Below, piece after piece: positions 52,442 through 61,331 of a stretch of DNA of 64,000 nucleotides (position 1 is its first letter; each line of letters begins with the position of its first letter). The stretch is from Dehalogenimonas sp. THU2 (GTDB taxonomy: Bacteria > Chloroflexota > Dehalococcoidia > Dehalococcoidales > Dehalococcoidaceae). Position numbers and translations under genes: made by a program. Below the pieces are notes generated by a model, which was given only the letters and a program-made list of their open reading frames with translations, did no database searches and was not told the origin of the DNA. The stretch spans positions 1-64,000 of the forward strand of contig NZ_JBDLLU010000011.1 of assembly GCF_039749495.1 (NCBI RefSeq), read 5' to 3'.

Positions 52442-53671
52442 ATGGCACTGGCACCCATACCTGAAATCATCGCCGACATTAAAGCCGGCAAATTCGTCAT
52501 CATCGTCGATGACGACGACCGTGAGAACGAGGGAGACCTGCTCATCGCGGCCGATAAAACGACGCCGGAAGCCATCAACTTCATGGCCAAAAACGGGCGC
52601 GGGCTTGTCTGCGTTTCACTCACCGGCGCCCGCCTTGATGAGCTTAATATTCCATTGATGGTGCAGGATAACAACTCCAAGCACTGTACGGCTTTCACCG
52701 TATCCGTCGAGGCGCGTCACCGTGTTTCCACCGGCATCTCCGCCGCCGACCGCGCGGAGACGGTGAAGACCCTGATCGACCCCAACGCCCGTCCGGAAGA
52801 CCTGCTGCGGCCCGGCCATACCTTCCCTCTACGCGCCCGTGAGGGCGGAGTGCTGGTCCGCGCCGGCCATACCGAGGCATCCGTTGACCTGGCGAGGCTG
52901 GCCGGCCTCTACCCGGCAGGCGTCATCTGCGAGATCATGGATGAAGACGGTTCCATGGCCCGGCTCCCGAGACTGGAAGTACTTGCCCGGGAATGGGGCC
53001 TGAAAATCGGCAGCGTGGCCGATATCATCGCTTACCGCCGGCGAACCGAAAAACTGGTGCACCGGGTGGCGGAGGCGAGATTACCGACCCGCTACGGCGA
53101 GTTCACCGTCATCGGTTACAAGAGTGAAGTCGACCCCGGTGAACACATGGCGCTGGTGTACGGCGATGTCAGCGGAACCGAGGATGAAGGTCCGGTGCTC
53201 ACCCGCGTCCATTCCGAATGCCTGACCGGCGACGTACTGGGCAGCCTGCGTTGCGACTGCGGCGAGCAACTCGATTTCGCCTTGAAACAGATCGCGGCCG
53301 CGGGCCGCGGCGTTCTCCTGTATATGCGCCAGGAGGGGCGGGGAATCGGCTTCCACAATAAGCTTTGCGCTTACGCGCTGCAGGATCAGGGACTGGATAC
53401 GGTGGAAGCCAACGAGAGCCTGGGTTTCGACGCCGATCTCAGGGATTACGGCATCGGCGCCCAGATTTTAGCAGACCTCGGTCTTCACCAGATCAAACTA
53501 TTGACCAACAACCCCAAGAAAGTAGTCGGACTTGAAGGCTACGGTCTCAAAGTGGTAGAAACTATGGCGATAGAGATGCCGTCTAACCCGCACAACGCCA
53601 AATACCTGGAGACCAAACGGCAAAAGATGGGACACATTTTGAAACAGGCCGGTAAGGCCGAAGGAGCATGA
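52442..53671 (+). CDS. ribBA: Bifunctional DHBP synthase/GTP cyclohydrolase II
   Basis: The protein carries both branch-point steps of riboflavin synthesis. The N-terminal DHBP synthase (about 1-200) shows [11 protein letters not shown] and CSLTGA-type region. The C-terminal GTP cyclohydrolase II (about 205-400) has zinc ligands in [19 protein letters not shown] and RQEGRGIG. The 409-residue length is standard. It sits 89 bases after ribE and one base before ribH. Confidence 0.97.
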   Translation: MALAPIPEIIADIKAGKFVIIVDDDDRENEGDLLIAADKTTPEAINFMAKNGRGLVCVSLTGARLDELNIPLMVQDNNSKHCTAFTVSVEARHRVSTGISAADRAETVKTLIDPNARPEDLLRPGHTFPLRAREGGVLVRAGHTEASVDLARLAGLYPAGVICEIMDEDGSMARLPRLEVLAREWGLKIGSVADIIAYRRRTEKLVHRVAEARLPTRYGEFTVIGYKSEVDPGEHMALVYGDVSGTEDEGPVLTRVHSECLTGDVLGSLRCDCGEQLDFALKQIAAAGRGVLLYMRQEGRGIGFHNKLCAYALQDQGLDTVEANESLGFDADLRDYGIGAQILADLGLHQIKLLTNNPKKVVGLEGYGLKVVETMAIEMPSNPHNAKYLETKRQKMGHILKQAGKAEGA

Positions 53672-53672
53672 G

Positions 53673-54137
53673 ATGGCCAATTTTGAAGGATCGCTAATCG
53701 GGCAGGGACTGAAGTTCGCCGTGGTCATCTCCCGTTTCAACGAGTTTATGACCGGTAAGCTTTTAAGCGGCGCTAAAGACGCTTTTTTGCGCCACGGCGT
53801 CGCCGAAGAGGATGTTGATCTTGCCTGGGTCCCGGGAGCTTTTGAGATTCCGATGGTAGCTAAGAAGCTGGCGCAGAGCGGCCGCTATCAAGCCGTTGTC
53901 TGCCTGGGAGCGGTCATCAAAGGCAGTACGCCCCACTTTGAATATGTCGCCGGGGAAGTGGCCAAGGGAGTAGCCGCGGTGAACATGGAGACCGGCGTAC
54001 CGGCTATCTTTGGTGTCATTACCGCCGAAACGCTGGAGCAGGCCATAGAGAGGGCGGGATCCAAGATGGGCAATAAAGGCTTCGACGCCGCAGTGCAAGC
54101 CATCGAGATGGCCAACCTGATTAAGAAACTGGGGTAG
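53673..54137 (+). CDS. ribH: Lumazine synthase
   Basis: The penultimate riboflavin enzyme, forming 6,7-dimethyl-8-ribityllumazine. The 154-residue protein has [22 protein letters not shown], and [16 protein letters not shown] with the catalytic His. It should assemble into pentamers or capsids. Last gene of the rib operon. Its 3' end overlaps a small convergent gene by 17 bases. Confidence 0.97.
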   Translation: MANFEGSLIGQGLKFAVVISRFNEFMTGKLLSGAKDAFLRHGVAEEDVDLAWVPGAFEIPMVAKKLAQSGRYQAVVCLGAVIKGSTPHFEYVAGEVAKGVAAVNMETGVPAIFGVITAETLEQAIERAGSKMGNKGFDAAVQAIEMANLIKKLG

Positions 54138-54384
54138 ACTGCTTGTAGACCCGGTCTCCGGTCCGCACGCGGTCCGGCACCCGGATGCCGACCAGTTTAC
54201 CGGAAGATGCTTCATCTACGTCTTGCCGATTGATCTGTAGTGTATCTATGGTCATTTCCAGATGGGTGGTGTGACCGAGAATCCGGATCCGGTCACCGCG
54301 ACGGAGTTTGTCGTAAAGTTCTATGCCCGCCACCGACTGGTGAGCGAAGTAGTCTGCCACTCTTCCGATTAAAAGGTCTGCCAT
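54121..54384 (-). CDS. EF-Tu domain 2-like small translation factor-like protein
   Basis: An 87-residue, single beta-barrel protein resembling domain 2 of elongation factors: [18 protein letters not shown], then [12 protein letters not shown] and a [19 protein letters not shown] end. Function is unknown. The ATG follows a strong AAAGGAGG; the open frame extends 30 codons further upstream without similarity. It converges on ribH with a 17-base overlap. Stand-alone versions are often annotated as translation elongation factor-like. Confidence 0.8.
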   Translation of the reverse strand: MADLLIGRVADYFAHQSVAGIELYDKLRRGDRIRILGHTTHLEMTIDTLQINRQDVDEASSGKLVGIRVPDRVRTGDRVYKQSTPVS

Positions 54385-54467
54385 GGGTAATCCTCCTTTA
54401 TCAGTATAATACCCCGGATGTGCCGGTTCAAACTGAATCCAGCACCGATGACGGCGACCGTCCGTTT

Positions 54468-54496
54468 TTGACACTCCCGGTCTTAATACCTATAAT
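54468..54496 (+). promoter_or_regulatory. Fully consensus sigma-70 promoter
   Basis: TTGACA and TATAAT are separated by exactly 17 bp, the perfect consensus. It drives the small gene at 54533 and probably bioY. Confidence 0.8.
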
Positions 54497-54532
54497 GTGG
54501 CGATACTCAAATCGAACTTCCCGGAGCATATT

Positions 54533-54772
54533 TTGGCCGACAAGTCCAAACAGCAAGTTACCCGTCGCGAGGCCGCTCCGACGCTTGAGAGTCTGGCGCA
54601 GCAACTGGCGATGATGGATGAACGGCTAGACAACATCGACTCTATCGTCACCAATGTCGCCGAGCGGGTGATGATTCAACCCATCACCATCTCCATCACC
54701 TGTGCCGGGTGCGGCCGGGTGAGCACTTACAACCTGTTAGCCAGTGAAAAACCGACCATCGTTAGAAAGTAA
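54533..54772 (+). CDS. Small conserved-looking protein with C-terminal CxxC
   Basis: A 79-residue protein that I do not recognise. The middle (about residues 15-45) is a heptad-like helix (LESLAQQLAMMDERLDNIDS), probably a coiled coil. The C-terminus has ITCAGCGRVSTYN, half of a zinc ribbon. I start at TTG after CGGAG because transcription from the perfect promoter begins only about 30 bases upstream, which excludes the earlier in-frame ATG at 54497. It is followed by bioY at 15 bases. Confidence 0.55.
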   Translation: MADKSKQQVTRREAAPTLESLAQQLAMMDERLDNIDSIVTNVAERVMIQPITISITCAGCGRVSTYNLLASEKPTIVRK

Positions 54773-54787
54773 CCGCAGGAGTCCCCC

Positions 54788-55393
54788 ATGGAACTGTCAG
54801 CACGGCTAGACCGCGTAAAATATGATGTTTTTCGGCAGCGTGTCGCGCTGTCGGTGCCGGCCAAAATTGCGCTGGCACTCAGCTTTGCCGTACTCACCGG
54901 ATTATTAGCGCAGGTGAAGTTCTACCTGCCGTTCACACCGGTACCGGTAACCATGCAGACCTTTGCGGTGCTGCTGGCCGGCGTTACCCTGGGACGCTGG
55001 TGGGGAGGCGCCGCGATGGCGTTATACGCCGGCCTGGGTATCGCCGGGGTGCCCTGGTTCGCCGGCGGCGTTTCGGGTTTCGGCGCTACATTCGGCTATC
55101 TTATCGGCTTTGTGCTGGCGGCCCTCTTCATCGGCCACATGACGGATAAATATATCCGCGCCCGCGCTTTCAGCAGTATGTTCGGCCTGATGGCTCTGGC
55201 ATCGATCATCCTCATCTACGTACCCGGGGCAATTTGGCTGGGGCTTTGGCTGAGCATGATCGGTCAGACGGTCACCGTCACATCGGTCATCGCGTTGGGT
55301 GTTGCGCCTTTCATCGCCGGTGATATCATCAAGACCATGGCCGCGGCGGTTGTCGCCCGGGTTATCACTCCCAAACAAGACTACACCAGGTAA
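54788..55393 (+). CDS. bioY: Biotin transporter, S component
   Basis: A 201-residue membrane protein with six predicted helices, the substrate-binding part of an ECF-type biotin uptake system. PFTPVPVTMQTFAVLLAGVTLG (residues about 43-65) and the glycine-rich GGVSGFGATFGYLIGF segment are characteristic. The bioMN energising genes are not adjacent; a shared ECF module elsewhere or solitary function is possible. The ATG follows GCAGGAG. Confidence 0.93.
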   Translation: MELSARLDRVKYDVFRQRVALSVPAKIALALSFAVLTGLLAQVKFYLPFTPVPVTMQTFAVLLAGVTLGRWWGGAAMALYAGLGIAGVPWFAGGVSGFGATFGYLIGFVLAALFIGHMTDKYIRARAFSSMFGLMALASIILIYVPGAIWLGLWLSMIGQTVTVTSVIALGVAPFIAGDIIKTMAAAVVARVITPKQDYTR

Positions 55394-55460
55394 CCGGGAT
55401 ATCTGTCGGGGCGCGCTTGATATAAACGGCCGCTTCAGCTAAAATCTTTAGGCTTTTCAC

Positions 55461-55537
55461 GGGCGGTTAGCTCAGTTGGTTAGAGCACTGCGCTGACATC
55501 GCAGAGGTCAGTGGTGCGAGACCACTACCGCCCACCA
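55461..55537 (+). tRNA. tRNA-Val (anticodon GAC), CCA encoded
   Basis: The acceptor arm GGGCGGT / ACCGCCC, a normal D arm, an anticodon loop CTGACAT (GAC) and encoded CCA form a good cloverleaf. The T loop reads TGCGAGA instead of TTCRANY, so position 55 is G, not the usual pseudouridine precursor. Position 60 is A. Confidence 0.93.
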
Positions 55538-55599
55538 TCTCTCTAGGTCCTGACATCTTCACCTCTCCCATTCATATTTCCCATCAACTGGAGTTAAGA

Positions 55600-55854
55600 T
55601 TGGCCAAGATCACCCTGGACTTGCACGAGATTTTCAACAAAGGCCGGACAATCGAAACCGAACTCAATCGAGTTGTCGATGAGGCGGTACGGAAGAAAAT
55701 CGCGCTGCTTGAGATAATCCCGGGGAAAGGATCGGGGCAACTTAAAAAACATGTTCTCCGATTCCTGATGCAGCCTGATGTCAAAAAGCTCTATCATCGT
55801 ATTGAAAAGGACGATAAGAACTTCGGCCGCATCTTCGTGCATTTCAAACACTAA
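55600..55854 (+). CDS. Smr-domain small protein
   Basis: An 84-residue protein of the Smr (MutS2 C-terminal) type. Motif LDLHEIF near the N-terminus and IPGKGSGQLKKHVLRFL in the middle match the DLH and GKGSG motifs of this nuclease or nucleic-acid-binding domain. Members cleave RNA/DNA junctions or bind ribosomes. Start TTG after TGGAG. It stands alone after the tRNA gene. Function in this context is unknown. Confidence 0.82.
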   Translation: MAKITLDLHEIFNKGRTIETELNRVVDEAVRKKIALLEIIPGKGSGQLKKHVLRFLMQPDVKKLYHRIEKDDKNFGRIFVHFKH

Positions 55855-55987
55855 TCCCTCTCTGGAAGATCAAACACGAACGGCGACATCGCCTTCGGTC
55901 CGTCGATCCCCCCTCATCGTAGTTGGCGGCGGATTACCTATTTGCCTGAAATCGAGTCTATAATAAGATCAAAATGGAGGTACGGAA

Positions 55988-56233
55988 ATGGCTGAAACAG
56001 AGATCGTAATGTACGGGACTACCCGATGTCCCGATTGCTTTCGGGCTAAGCGGTTTTTCGATGACCACGGCATCGGATATAAATGGATAGATATCGGCGC
56101 CGACCCGGAAGCGGTGATTTACGTAGAGAAAATCAACAAGGGCAATCGCAGCGTCCCTACGATAGTCTTCCCTGACGGCTCGATACTGGTAGAGCCCTCC
56201 AACGCCGAACTCGCGAAGAAGACCGGCACATAA
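55988..56233 (+). CDS. Glutaredoxin-like protein (mycoredoxin type)
   Basis: An 81-residue thioredoxin-fold protein. MYGTTRCPDCFRAKRFFDD has the redox pair CPDC near residue 14, and NRSVPTIVFPDGS contains the conserved cis-Pro. It resembles actinobacterial mycoredoxin and the NrdH class, which reduce mixed disulfides. GGAGG precedes the ATG. Monocistronic. Which low-molecular thiol it serves is unknown. Confidence 0.9.
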   Translation: MAETEIVMYGTTRCPDCFRAKRFFDDHGIGYKWIDIGADPEAVIYVEKINKGNRSVPTIVFPDGSILVEPSNAELAKKTGT

Positions 56234-56305
56234 CGCCCTGGAAATGCCTGCTCTGGTTCTCCGCCCGAAGCTCTACTCAGCCGCCGGCTTCAGTTCATCC
56301 CCTAA

Positions 56306-56530
56306 CTAGCGTTTCCCCTTTTTGTCTTTGTCCAATTCTTTGAGCAGCACATCGGAAAGGTCCACCAGGAGATTATTCAGGGTGACCTTACCGTCGTCTT
56401 CCGCCGGGGACATCAAGGCGCTGTACCAGGTATCGCCGGAGAGCCCGACGACGGCATAAACGTCCAGATACTCCTTGGTCCCATCCTTGTAATTGATGGA
56501 GACACTGGAAATGGGTTTCTCGTTTTTCAT
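56306..56530 (-). CDS. Hypothetical protein
   Basis: A 74-residue acidic and hydrophilic protein with no recognised motif. A beta-rich N-terminal part (SVSINYKDGTKEYLDVYAVV) and a charged Lys/Asp-rich C-terminus are visible. It is preceded by GAGGACGAC before the ATG. It lies convergent to the glutaredoxin gene. Evidence for expression is only coding-like composition and the ribosome site. Confidence 0.5.
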   Translation of the reverse strand: MKNEKPISSVSINYKDGTKEYLDVYAVVGLSGDTWYSALMSPAEDDGKVTLNNLLVDLSDVLLKELDKDKKGKR

Positions 56531-56923
56531 GTCGTCCTCCGAATCAGGAATTGTTCTTTTGTGTTTTTGGCCGATCTTTTTTGAGAAACAATCCTGCTTT
56601 TCCAGCTTTGAGATCGATCAGCGTAAACGTAGGGTTGTTCAGCAAAATCAATCCGATCAATTGAAACAAACCCGAATTGTGCCCTCGGCGGAAGCTGGTA
56701 TGCAGCAGACAGTCCAGTGTTGGCCTGATTGTTTTTAACCACGGGCTTATTATACCACTCCGATACCCCAAAAAAGGCAAATAAATGTCCTGAATGGCAG
56801 GTATTTTATTTTATGTCTACAGAGCACCAGTTCGAATAGGTAAACTGACGCGACCGCTATTTGGCAAAAAGACCTGTTTTCACGTATCATAGTCAGGTAA
56901 TCCAATCATCGATCGAGGTGTCA
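56531..56923. other. Gap before the cyclophilin pair
   Basis: About 390 bases. Short frames on both strands show no family features. A potential leader for the cyclophilin gene ends with GAGGTGTCA just before its ATG. Nothing else is recognised. Confidence 0.5.
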
Positions 56924-57490
56924 ATGAAATTCATTAAATCTGTTTTGATAGTCTTGCCGCTGCTAGCCATACTAACCGTCACAGGTTGCGGCGGGACCCC
57001 CAAAATCACTTACGCTATCATCGATACCAACCTTGGCACGTTCAAGATCGAACTCCTCACTGAAGAAAGCCCCAAGACCACGGATAATTTCATCAAACTG
57101 GCCAATGAAGGCTTCTATGATGGTATCGTATTCCATCGTATTATCAAGGATTTCATGGTTCAAACGGGCGACCCTTCAGGTACCGGTTTCGGCGGTCCAG
57201 GTTACCGCTTCGACGATGAACTTCCGGTAAAACACTCCTATGAACCAGGCATCGTCGCCATGGCCAATTCAGGCCCGAACACGAACGGCAGCCAATTCTT
57301 CATCTGTACCGGACCAACGGCTAAAAACCTCGACAATGCTCCGAATTACACCCAGTTCGGCCGGATCGTGGAGGGCATGGACGTAGTTAATCAGATCGCC
57401 GCCGTACCGACAGTACTCGGCAGCGACGGAAACCTGTCCAAACCGGTGGATCCGCCGGTTATGATCAAAGTCACTATAGTCGAAGAGTGA
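56924..57490 (+). CDS. Cyclophilin-type peptidyl-prolyl isomerase, lipoprotein
   Basis: A 188-residue exported foldase. The signal peptide ends with the lipobox VTGC, which predicts membrane anchoring outside the cell membrane. The cyclophilin domain shows FHRIIKDFMVQTGD and GSQFFICTGP. I use the ATG after GAGG; the open frame runs 21 codons further upstream without a signal peptide. A cytosolic paralog follows. Confidence 0.93.
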   Translation: MKFIKSVLIVLPLLAILTVTGCGGTPKITYAIIDTNLGTFKIELLTEESPKTTDNFIKLANEGFYDGIVFHRIIKDFMVQTGDPSGTGFGGPGYRFDDELPVKHSYEPGIVAMANSGPNTNGSQFFICTGPTAKNLDNAPNYTQFGRIVEGMDVVNQIAAVPTVLGSDGNLSKPVDPPVMIKVTIVEE

Positions 57491-57619
57491 TCCGGCAATT
57501 CCGGAATAACCAAGGATACCAGATACAATAACCAAACGGGAGTGCCGAAAAGGAATTGGTGGTCTCCTGTGATCGGTGTTGAAATGAGTGAAACAGAGAT
57601 TCGTTAAGAAAGGAAATCG

Positions 57620-58165
57620 ATGACTAACAACGCTAAAAAGTGGACCAGCCCGCCGGAGATGATGATAAACCCGGCTAAGAAATACACTGCCACCATGGAG
57701 ACGAGCCTGGGGAGCTTCAAGATCGAACTCCTGGCCAGCGAAAGTCCGAAGACGGTCAATAACTTCGTATTCCTGGCTAAAGAGGGTTTTTACGATAGCG
57801 TCATCTTCCACCGCATCATCAAGACCTTCATGGCCCAGACCGGTGATCCCACCGGCACCGGCGCCGGTGGTCCCGGCTACCGTTTCGCCGACGAACTGCC
57901 GGTGAAACACTCCTACGATCCGGGCATCGTAGCCATGGCTAACGCCGGTCCCAACACCAATGGCAGCCAGTTCTTCATCTGCACCGGTGTTGACGCCACC
58001 GGCCTGAACGGCGCCCCCAACTATACCCAGTTCGGCCGCGTCATCGAGGGCATGGACACCGTGCAAAAGATCGCCTCGACACCGGTCACTCGGTCTCCCC
58101 ACGGCGAGATGTCACGCCCGGTGGAACCGCCGGTTATCAAAAGCATCGAAATCTCCGAGTCCTAA
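57620..58165 (+). CDS. Cyclophilin-type peptidyl-prolyl isomerase, cytosolic
   Basis: A 181-residue paralog of the preceding lipoprotein but without a signal peptide. FHRIIKTFMAQTGDPTGTG and NGSQFFICTG are almost the same in both, so this is a tandem duplication with a change of compartment. AAGGAAA precedes the ATG. The 130-base gap suggests separate transcription. It would assist cytosolic folding. Confidence 0.93.
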   Translation: MTNNAKKWTSPPEMMINPAKKYTATMETSLGSFKIELLASESPKTVNNFVFLAKEGFYDSVIFHRIIKTFMAQTGDPTGTGAGGPGYRFADELPVKHSYDPGIVAMANAGPNTNGSQFFICTGVDATGLNGAPNYTQFGRVIEGMDTVQKIASTPVTRSPHGEMSRPVEPPVIKSIEISES

Positions 58166-58204
58166 GTATTGTCCAAAGCCTGGTCATCTTATCGAAAAGC
58201 CATA

Positions 58205-58243
58205 GCCGTCGGCAGAATGACAAACAATGCTTCTGCCGGCGGC
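58205..58243. other. Long stem-loop
   Basis: GCCGTCGGCAGAA pairs with TTCTGCCGGCGGC (one G-T) around 13 bases. It has no T run. It may be a weak terminator for the cyclophilin gene or a repeat unit. Confidence 0.35.
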
Positions 58244-58349
58244 ATCAATTGCAGTTGTCCCAAAAAGAAGTGTGAACGTCACGGCAATTGTTCCACTTGC
58301 CGAGCCCATCACGCGACCCGAAACCAACTGCCGCGCTGTGAACAATAAT

Positions 58350-58751
58350 ATGGGTACGAAAACCATTATGCAGCTTGCGGTCTTCGAATCCCAGGCTCGG
58401 CCTGTGTACGAGGCACTGACGGACTCTCGCCGCCATGCGGCATTCACAGGGGAAGCCGCGGTTATCGACGCACGGCCCGGCGGAACCTTCACCGCGTATG
58501 GCGATTACATCACCGGCTGTTTCGTCCAGATAGTACCCCTTAAGAAGATCGTGCAGCGATGGCGCGCCGCTGACTGGCCGGAAGGCGTATTTTCCGAAGT
58601 GACCATCGAGTTGCAGGAAAAAAAGGGCGTCACCACGCTTTACTTCACGCAGGAAGGGGTTCCAGAGGATTTCGCCGAAGCCATCGCCCAGGGCTGGCAT
58701 GACCACTACTGGGACAGGTTGAGGGATTACCTGGAGAATCATCCGGGATAA
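58350..58751 (+). CDS. SRPBCC/AHSA1-domain protein
   Basis: A 133-residue START-like lipid or ligand-binding fold of the Activator of Hsp90 ATPase homolog 1 family. The segments TGEAAVIDARPGGTFTAYGDYITG and IVQRWRAADWPEGVFSEVTI match its beta-sheet core, and QGWHDHYWDRLRDYL its C-terminal helix. No ligand is known. The ATG at this position gives the family start, although a ribosome site is not obvious; the frame extends 41 codons upstream without similarity. Confidence 0.82.
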   Translation: MGTKTIMQLAVFESQARPVYEALTDSRRHAAFTGEAAVIDARPGGTFTAYGDYITGCFVQIVPLKKIVQRWRAADWPEGVFSEVTIELQEKKGVTTLYFTQEGVPEDFAEAIAQGWHDHYWDRLRDYLENHPG

Positions 58752-58885
58752 GTAGCCGGAAACCGGAACCGATTGTGTGCTTCCCGACGCCCCAGACATT
58801 CTTCACGTGTTTCATTTAACCCGTATTTGTTTTATAATCAATTGCTTGAAGAGTTGTACTATCGACTAACGCCAGGAGGAACCCC

Positions 58886-59125
58886 ATGACCGACGAGCGC
58901 AAGTACGAGATTGTCGAGACCAAGTATTCCCCCAAGACGGTCACCCGCCTGGATTTTTTAGGGACCTTCGAACAGTCAAAGGAAAAAGCCATCGAACTGG
59001 CCAAGCAGCAAATCGGTGTCCGTTACGCCGTTTTTCCTCAAAACGGCATCGTGGCGGAATATCAGGCCTACTATAGAACCACCATCAAATGCCCAAAATG
59101 CGGTGAGGTCATCCCTATCGAGTGA
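58886..59125 (+). CDS. Hypothetical protein with C-terminal CPKCG
   Basis: A 79-residue protein with a strong AGGAGGAA ribosome site. The C-terminus has one metal-binding knuckle (IKCPKCGEVIPIE), which could pair in a dimer. The N-terminal 55 residues are mixed alpha/beta without a recognised motif. It converges with the sensor kinase gene. Not assigned to a family. Confidence 0.6.
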   Translation: MTDERKYEIVETKYSPKTVTRLDFLGTFEQSKEKAIELAKQQIGVRYAVFPQNGIVAEYQAYYRTTIKCPKCGEVIPIE

Positions 59126-59132
59126 TATTCGG

Positions 59133-60263
59133 TTAAACCGAAAATACCGTCAAATCAAGGCCATCGTCCTCAGCGACAGCCGATGGCAAGTCCACTATGA
59201 ACCTGGCTCCCCACCCCTCCTCACTCTCCACCCGGATATGTCCGCCGTACCGGGTTACGATACCCCGGCAAATGGAAAGTCCAAGCCCCGTCCCCTGCCC
59301 CATTTCCTTGGTGGTATAGAACGGGCTGAAAATCTGAGAAATCCTTGTCCGGCTGATACCCGGCCCGTCATCGGCGATGATCACACGCACGTTCCCGGCA
59401 TGCTGCTCAGTGATAACGGTTAAGCGGCCGCCATTGCGCGCACGGGACATAAAATATTCGGCGTTGATAACAAGATTGATGAAGACTTGCTGCAGTTCCA
59501 GGGGATCGGCGTTAACCGGAGACAATTCCGGATCAAGGTTCGTGTCGACGACGATATTCTTCATCCGGAGCTCGTGGGCACGGATCTGCAACACGGTCTT
59601 CAGAACAGCGTTGACATCGATCCGGCCTTGTTCCGATGATCCCTGCCGGGCAAGGTTCAGAAGTTTGCGGACGATATCGGCGGCGCGGCGGGCTTCGGCG
59701 CCGACCATTTCCAGATCTCCCCTGAGTTCCGGGGGTAACCGCTTGTCTTCCAGCAACAGTTGAGTGAATCCGATGACCCCGGTCAGCGGGTTATTGACTT
59801 CATGGGCCAATCCCGATGCCATCTCGCCCAGGGATGCCATGCGGTCGGTTACGATCAGGCTTTCTTCCATCTGCTTGCGTTCGGTGATATCCTTGGAAAT
59901 CTGCACCACTCCCGTCATCTTCTGGCGATCATCAATTACCGGCGCCATGGAAATTTCCAGGTGTCGGCCGTGGGCAGCATCGAAGTGTTCATAGGTCACA
60001 GCCTGGAGGTCTTTCATTATGCGCCGGTGCGGACATTCGGGCGACGGACCGGTGGCGTTGTGCACCACCTCATAACATCGACGGCCGAGAATCGACGAAA
60101 CGTCGCCGTTACCATAGGCCCTGGCGAAAGCTTTGTTCAATCGCACGATCCGAAACTCGTTGTCATGGATGGATATGGGATCGGCGATGGAATCGAAGGT
60201 GATGCGCCATTCCTCGGCGGCATAACGCAACGCATCGTTCTGATGCTGCTGATCATCAACCAC
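59133..60263 (-). CDS. PAS sensor histidine kinase, orphan (NtrB-like)
   Basis: A 376-residue soluble kinase. One PAS domain (about residues 15-130) contains a CPHR segment. HisKA with SGLAHEVNNPLTGVIGF near residue 155 follows, then HATPase with VFINLVINAEYFM, DDGPGIS and GTGLGLSICRGIV. This kind of H box (AHEVNNPL) is that of NtrB-like kinases and differs from systems A and B. No response regulator is adjacent, so its partner is unknown. One candidate is the orphan regulator at 9481 (speculative). Confidence 0.92.
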   Translation of the reverse strand: MVDDQQHQNDALRYAAEEWRITFDSIADPISIHDNEFRIVRLNKAFARAYGNGDVSSILGRRCYEVVHNATGPSPECPHRRIMKDLQAVTYEHFDAAHGRHLEISMAPVIDDRQKMTGVVQISKDITERKQMEESLIVTDRMASLGEMASGLAHEVNNPLTGVIGFTQLLLEDKRLPPELRGDLEMVGAEARRAADIVRKLLNLARQGSSEQGRIDVNAVLKTVLQIRAHELRMKNIVVDTNLDPELSPVNADPLELQQVFINLVINAEYFMSRARNGGRLTVITEQHAGNVRVIIADDGPGISRTRISQIFSPFYTTKEMGQGTGLGLSICRGIVTRYGGHIRVESEEGWGARFIVDLPSAVAEDDGLDLTVFSV

Positions 60264-60542
60264 GGTATAGCCTCGAAAATAATTCGCTGATTAAATGGTC
60301 AAATGTCACAATTTATTACTATAGTCCATGCGGAAGCGGGTGTCTATAATACTATCTGGCTATAAGCGGTAATAATTGAGTTGATTTGGTATGGTACTTT
60401 AGTCCTGTCGCGGGTCGAAATTTAAAGCTCATAGTAATGGATGTTCAGTATAAATTGAATGTAAACAGGACTATCGCTCAAGAGCTTCCTAAAATGCTTC
60501 GAATGGCGAGGTGAACCGGACGGGCGAAACATGCCATCGCCC

Positions 60543-61331
60543 CTACGTCCCCACACTGCCCCGATCTAAAGCCTCCCGCACTTCAGCGACAAAGGACTCC
60601 AAGTTGCCCAGCGACGGGTCATCATCGATTAAATTAAGCAGCTTGCTGCCGATGATCACTCCGTCCGCCAAAGCGGCCATGGCCGCCGCCTGTGGCGGGG
60701 ACGACACGCCGAAGCCGATAGCCAGCGGCTGAGACGCCTTCCGGCGCACCCTTTCGACGAATCCCGGCAGGTAATCCGGCACGCCTTCACGGGCGCCGGT
60801 GACCCCGGCTACTGACACCAGGTAGAGAAACCCCCGGGACTTGCTGACCACCAGGTCGATACGGTCATCGGTGCTGGTGGGTGCCAGCAGGTGAACCAGG
60901 TCCAGGCCGTTTTCGATGGCGGCGGAATCGAGAGCGTCAGACTCATCCGGCGGCAGGTCGGGCACGATCAGGCCGTTGATGCCTGCTTCCGCGCTGTCTC
61001 GGCAGAAGCGGTCGATGCCATAGTTCAGGATGGGATTGTAATAGCCCATGAAGACCAGCGGTATCTTTACGGTGCGTCGAAGCTCCGAGGCCAGTTCGAT
61101 GCCTTTGGCCGGGGTCATCCCCTGCTGTAAGGCGCGGAAACTGGCCGCCTGGATGACCGGGCCGTCGCCGATGGGATCGGAAAACGGGATGCCGAGTTCG
61201 ACGATATCGCAGCCGGCTTTTTCCAGTATCGGCACCGCTTTCATGGTCGTTTCGATATCGGGATAACCGGCGGTGAGATAACCGATCAGCGTCTTGCGCC
61301 CGCCGCCGAACTTTGAAGTCAGCTTGCCCAT
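60543..61331 (-). CDS. trpA: Tryptophan synthase, alpha subunit
   Basis: The enzyme cleaves indole-3-glycerol phosphate and passes indole to TrpB. The 262-residue TIM barrel has catalytic Glu in VELGIPFSDPIGDGP and Asp in LIVPDLPPDES. GTDD-like loop STDDRIDLV and GFGVSS follow. Its ATG shares a base with the trpB stop (TAATG), so translation is coupled. Last gene of the trpC-F-B-A order in the window. No terminator is obvious in the next 280 bases. Confidence 0.97.
   Translation of the reverse strand: MGKLTSKFGGGRKTLIGYLTAGYPDIETTMKAVPILEKAGCDIVELGIPFSDPIGDGPVIQAASFRALQQGMTPAKGIELASELRRTVKIPLVFMGYYNPILNYGIDRFCRDSAEAGINGLIVPDLPPDESDALDSAAIENGLDLVHLLAPTSTDDRIDLVVSKSRGFLYLVSVAGVTGAREGVPDYLPGFVERVRRKASQPLAIGFGVSSPPQAAAMAALADGVIIGSKLLNLIDDDPSLGNLESFVAEVREALDRGSVGT

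Noticed and set aside
56527-56780. Short minus-strand frames between the hypothetical gene and cyclophilin
   Set aside because: No ribosome site, motif or neighbour support; the two candidates overlap each other in different frames.
60264-60542. Terminator or leader element after trpA
   Set aside because: No stem with a T run could be found by eye, and the AT-rich sequence has no repeat or motif that stands out.
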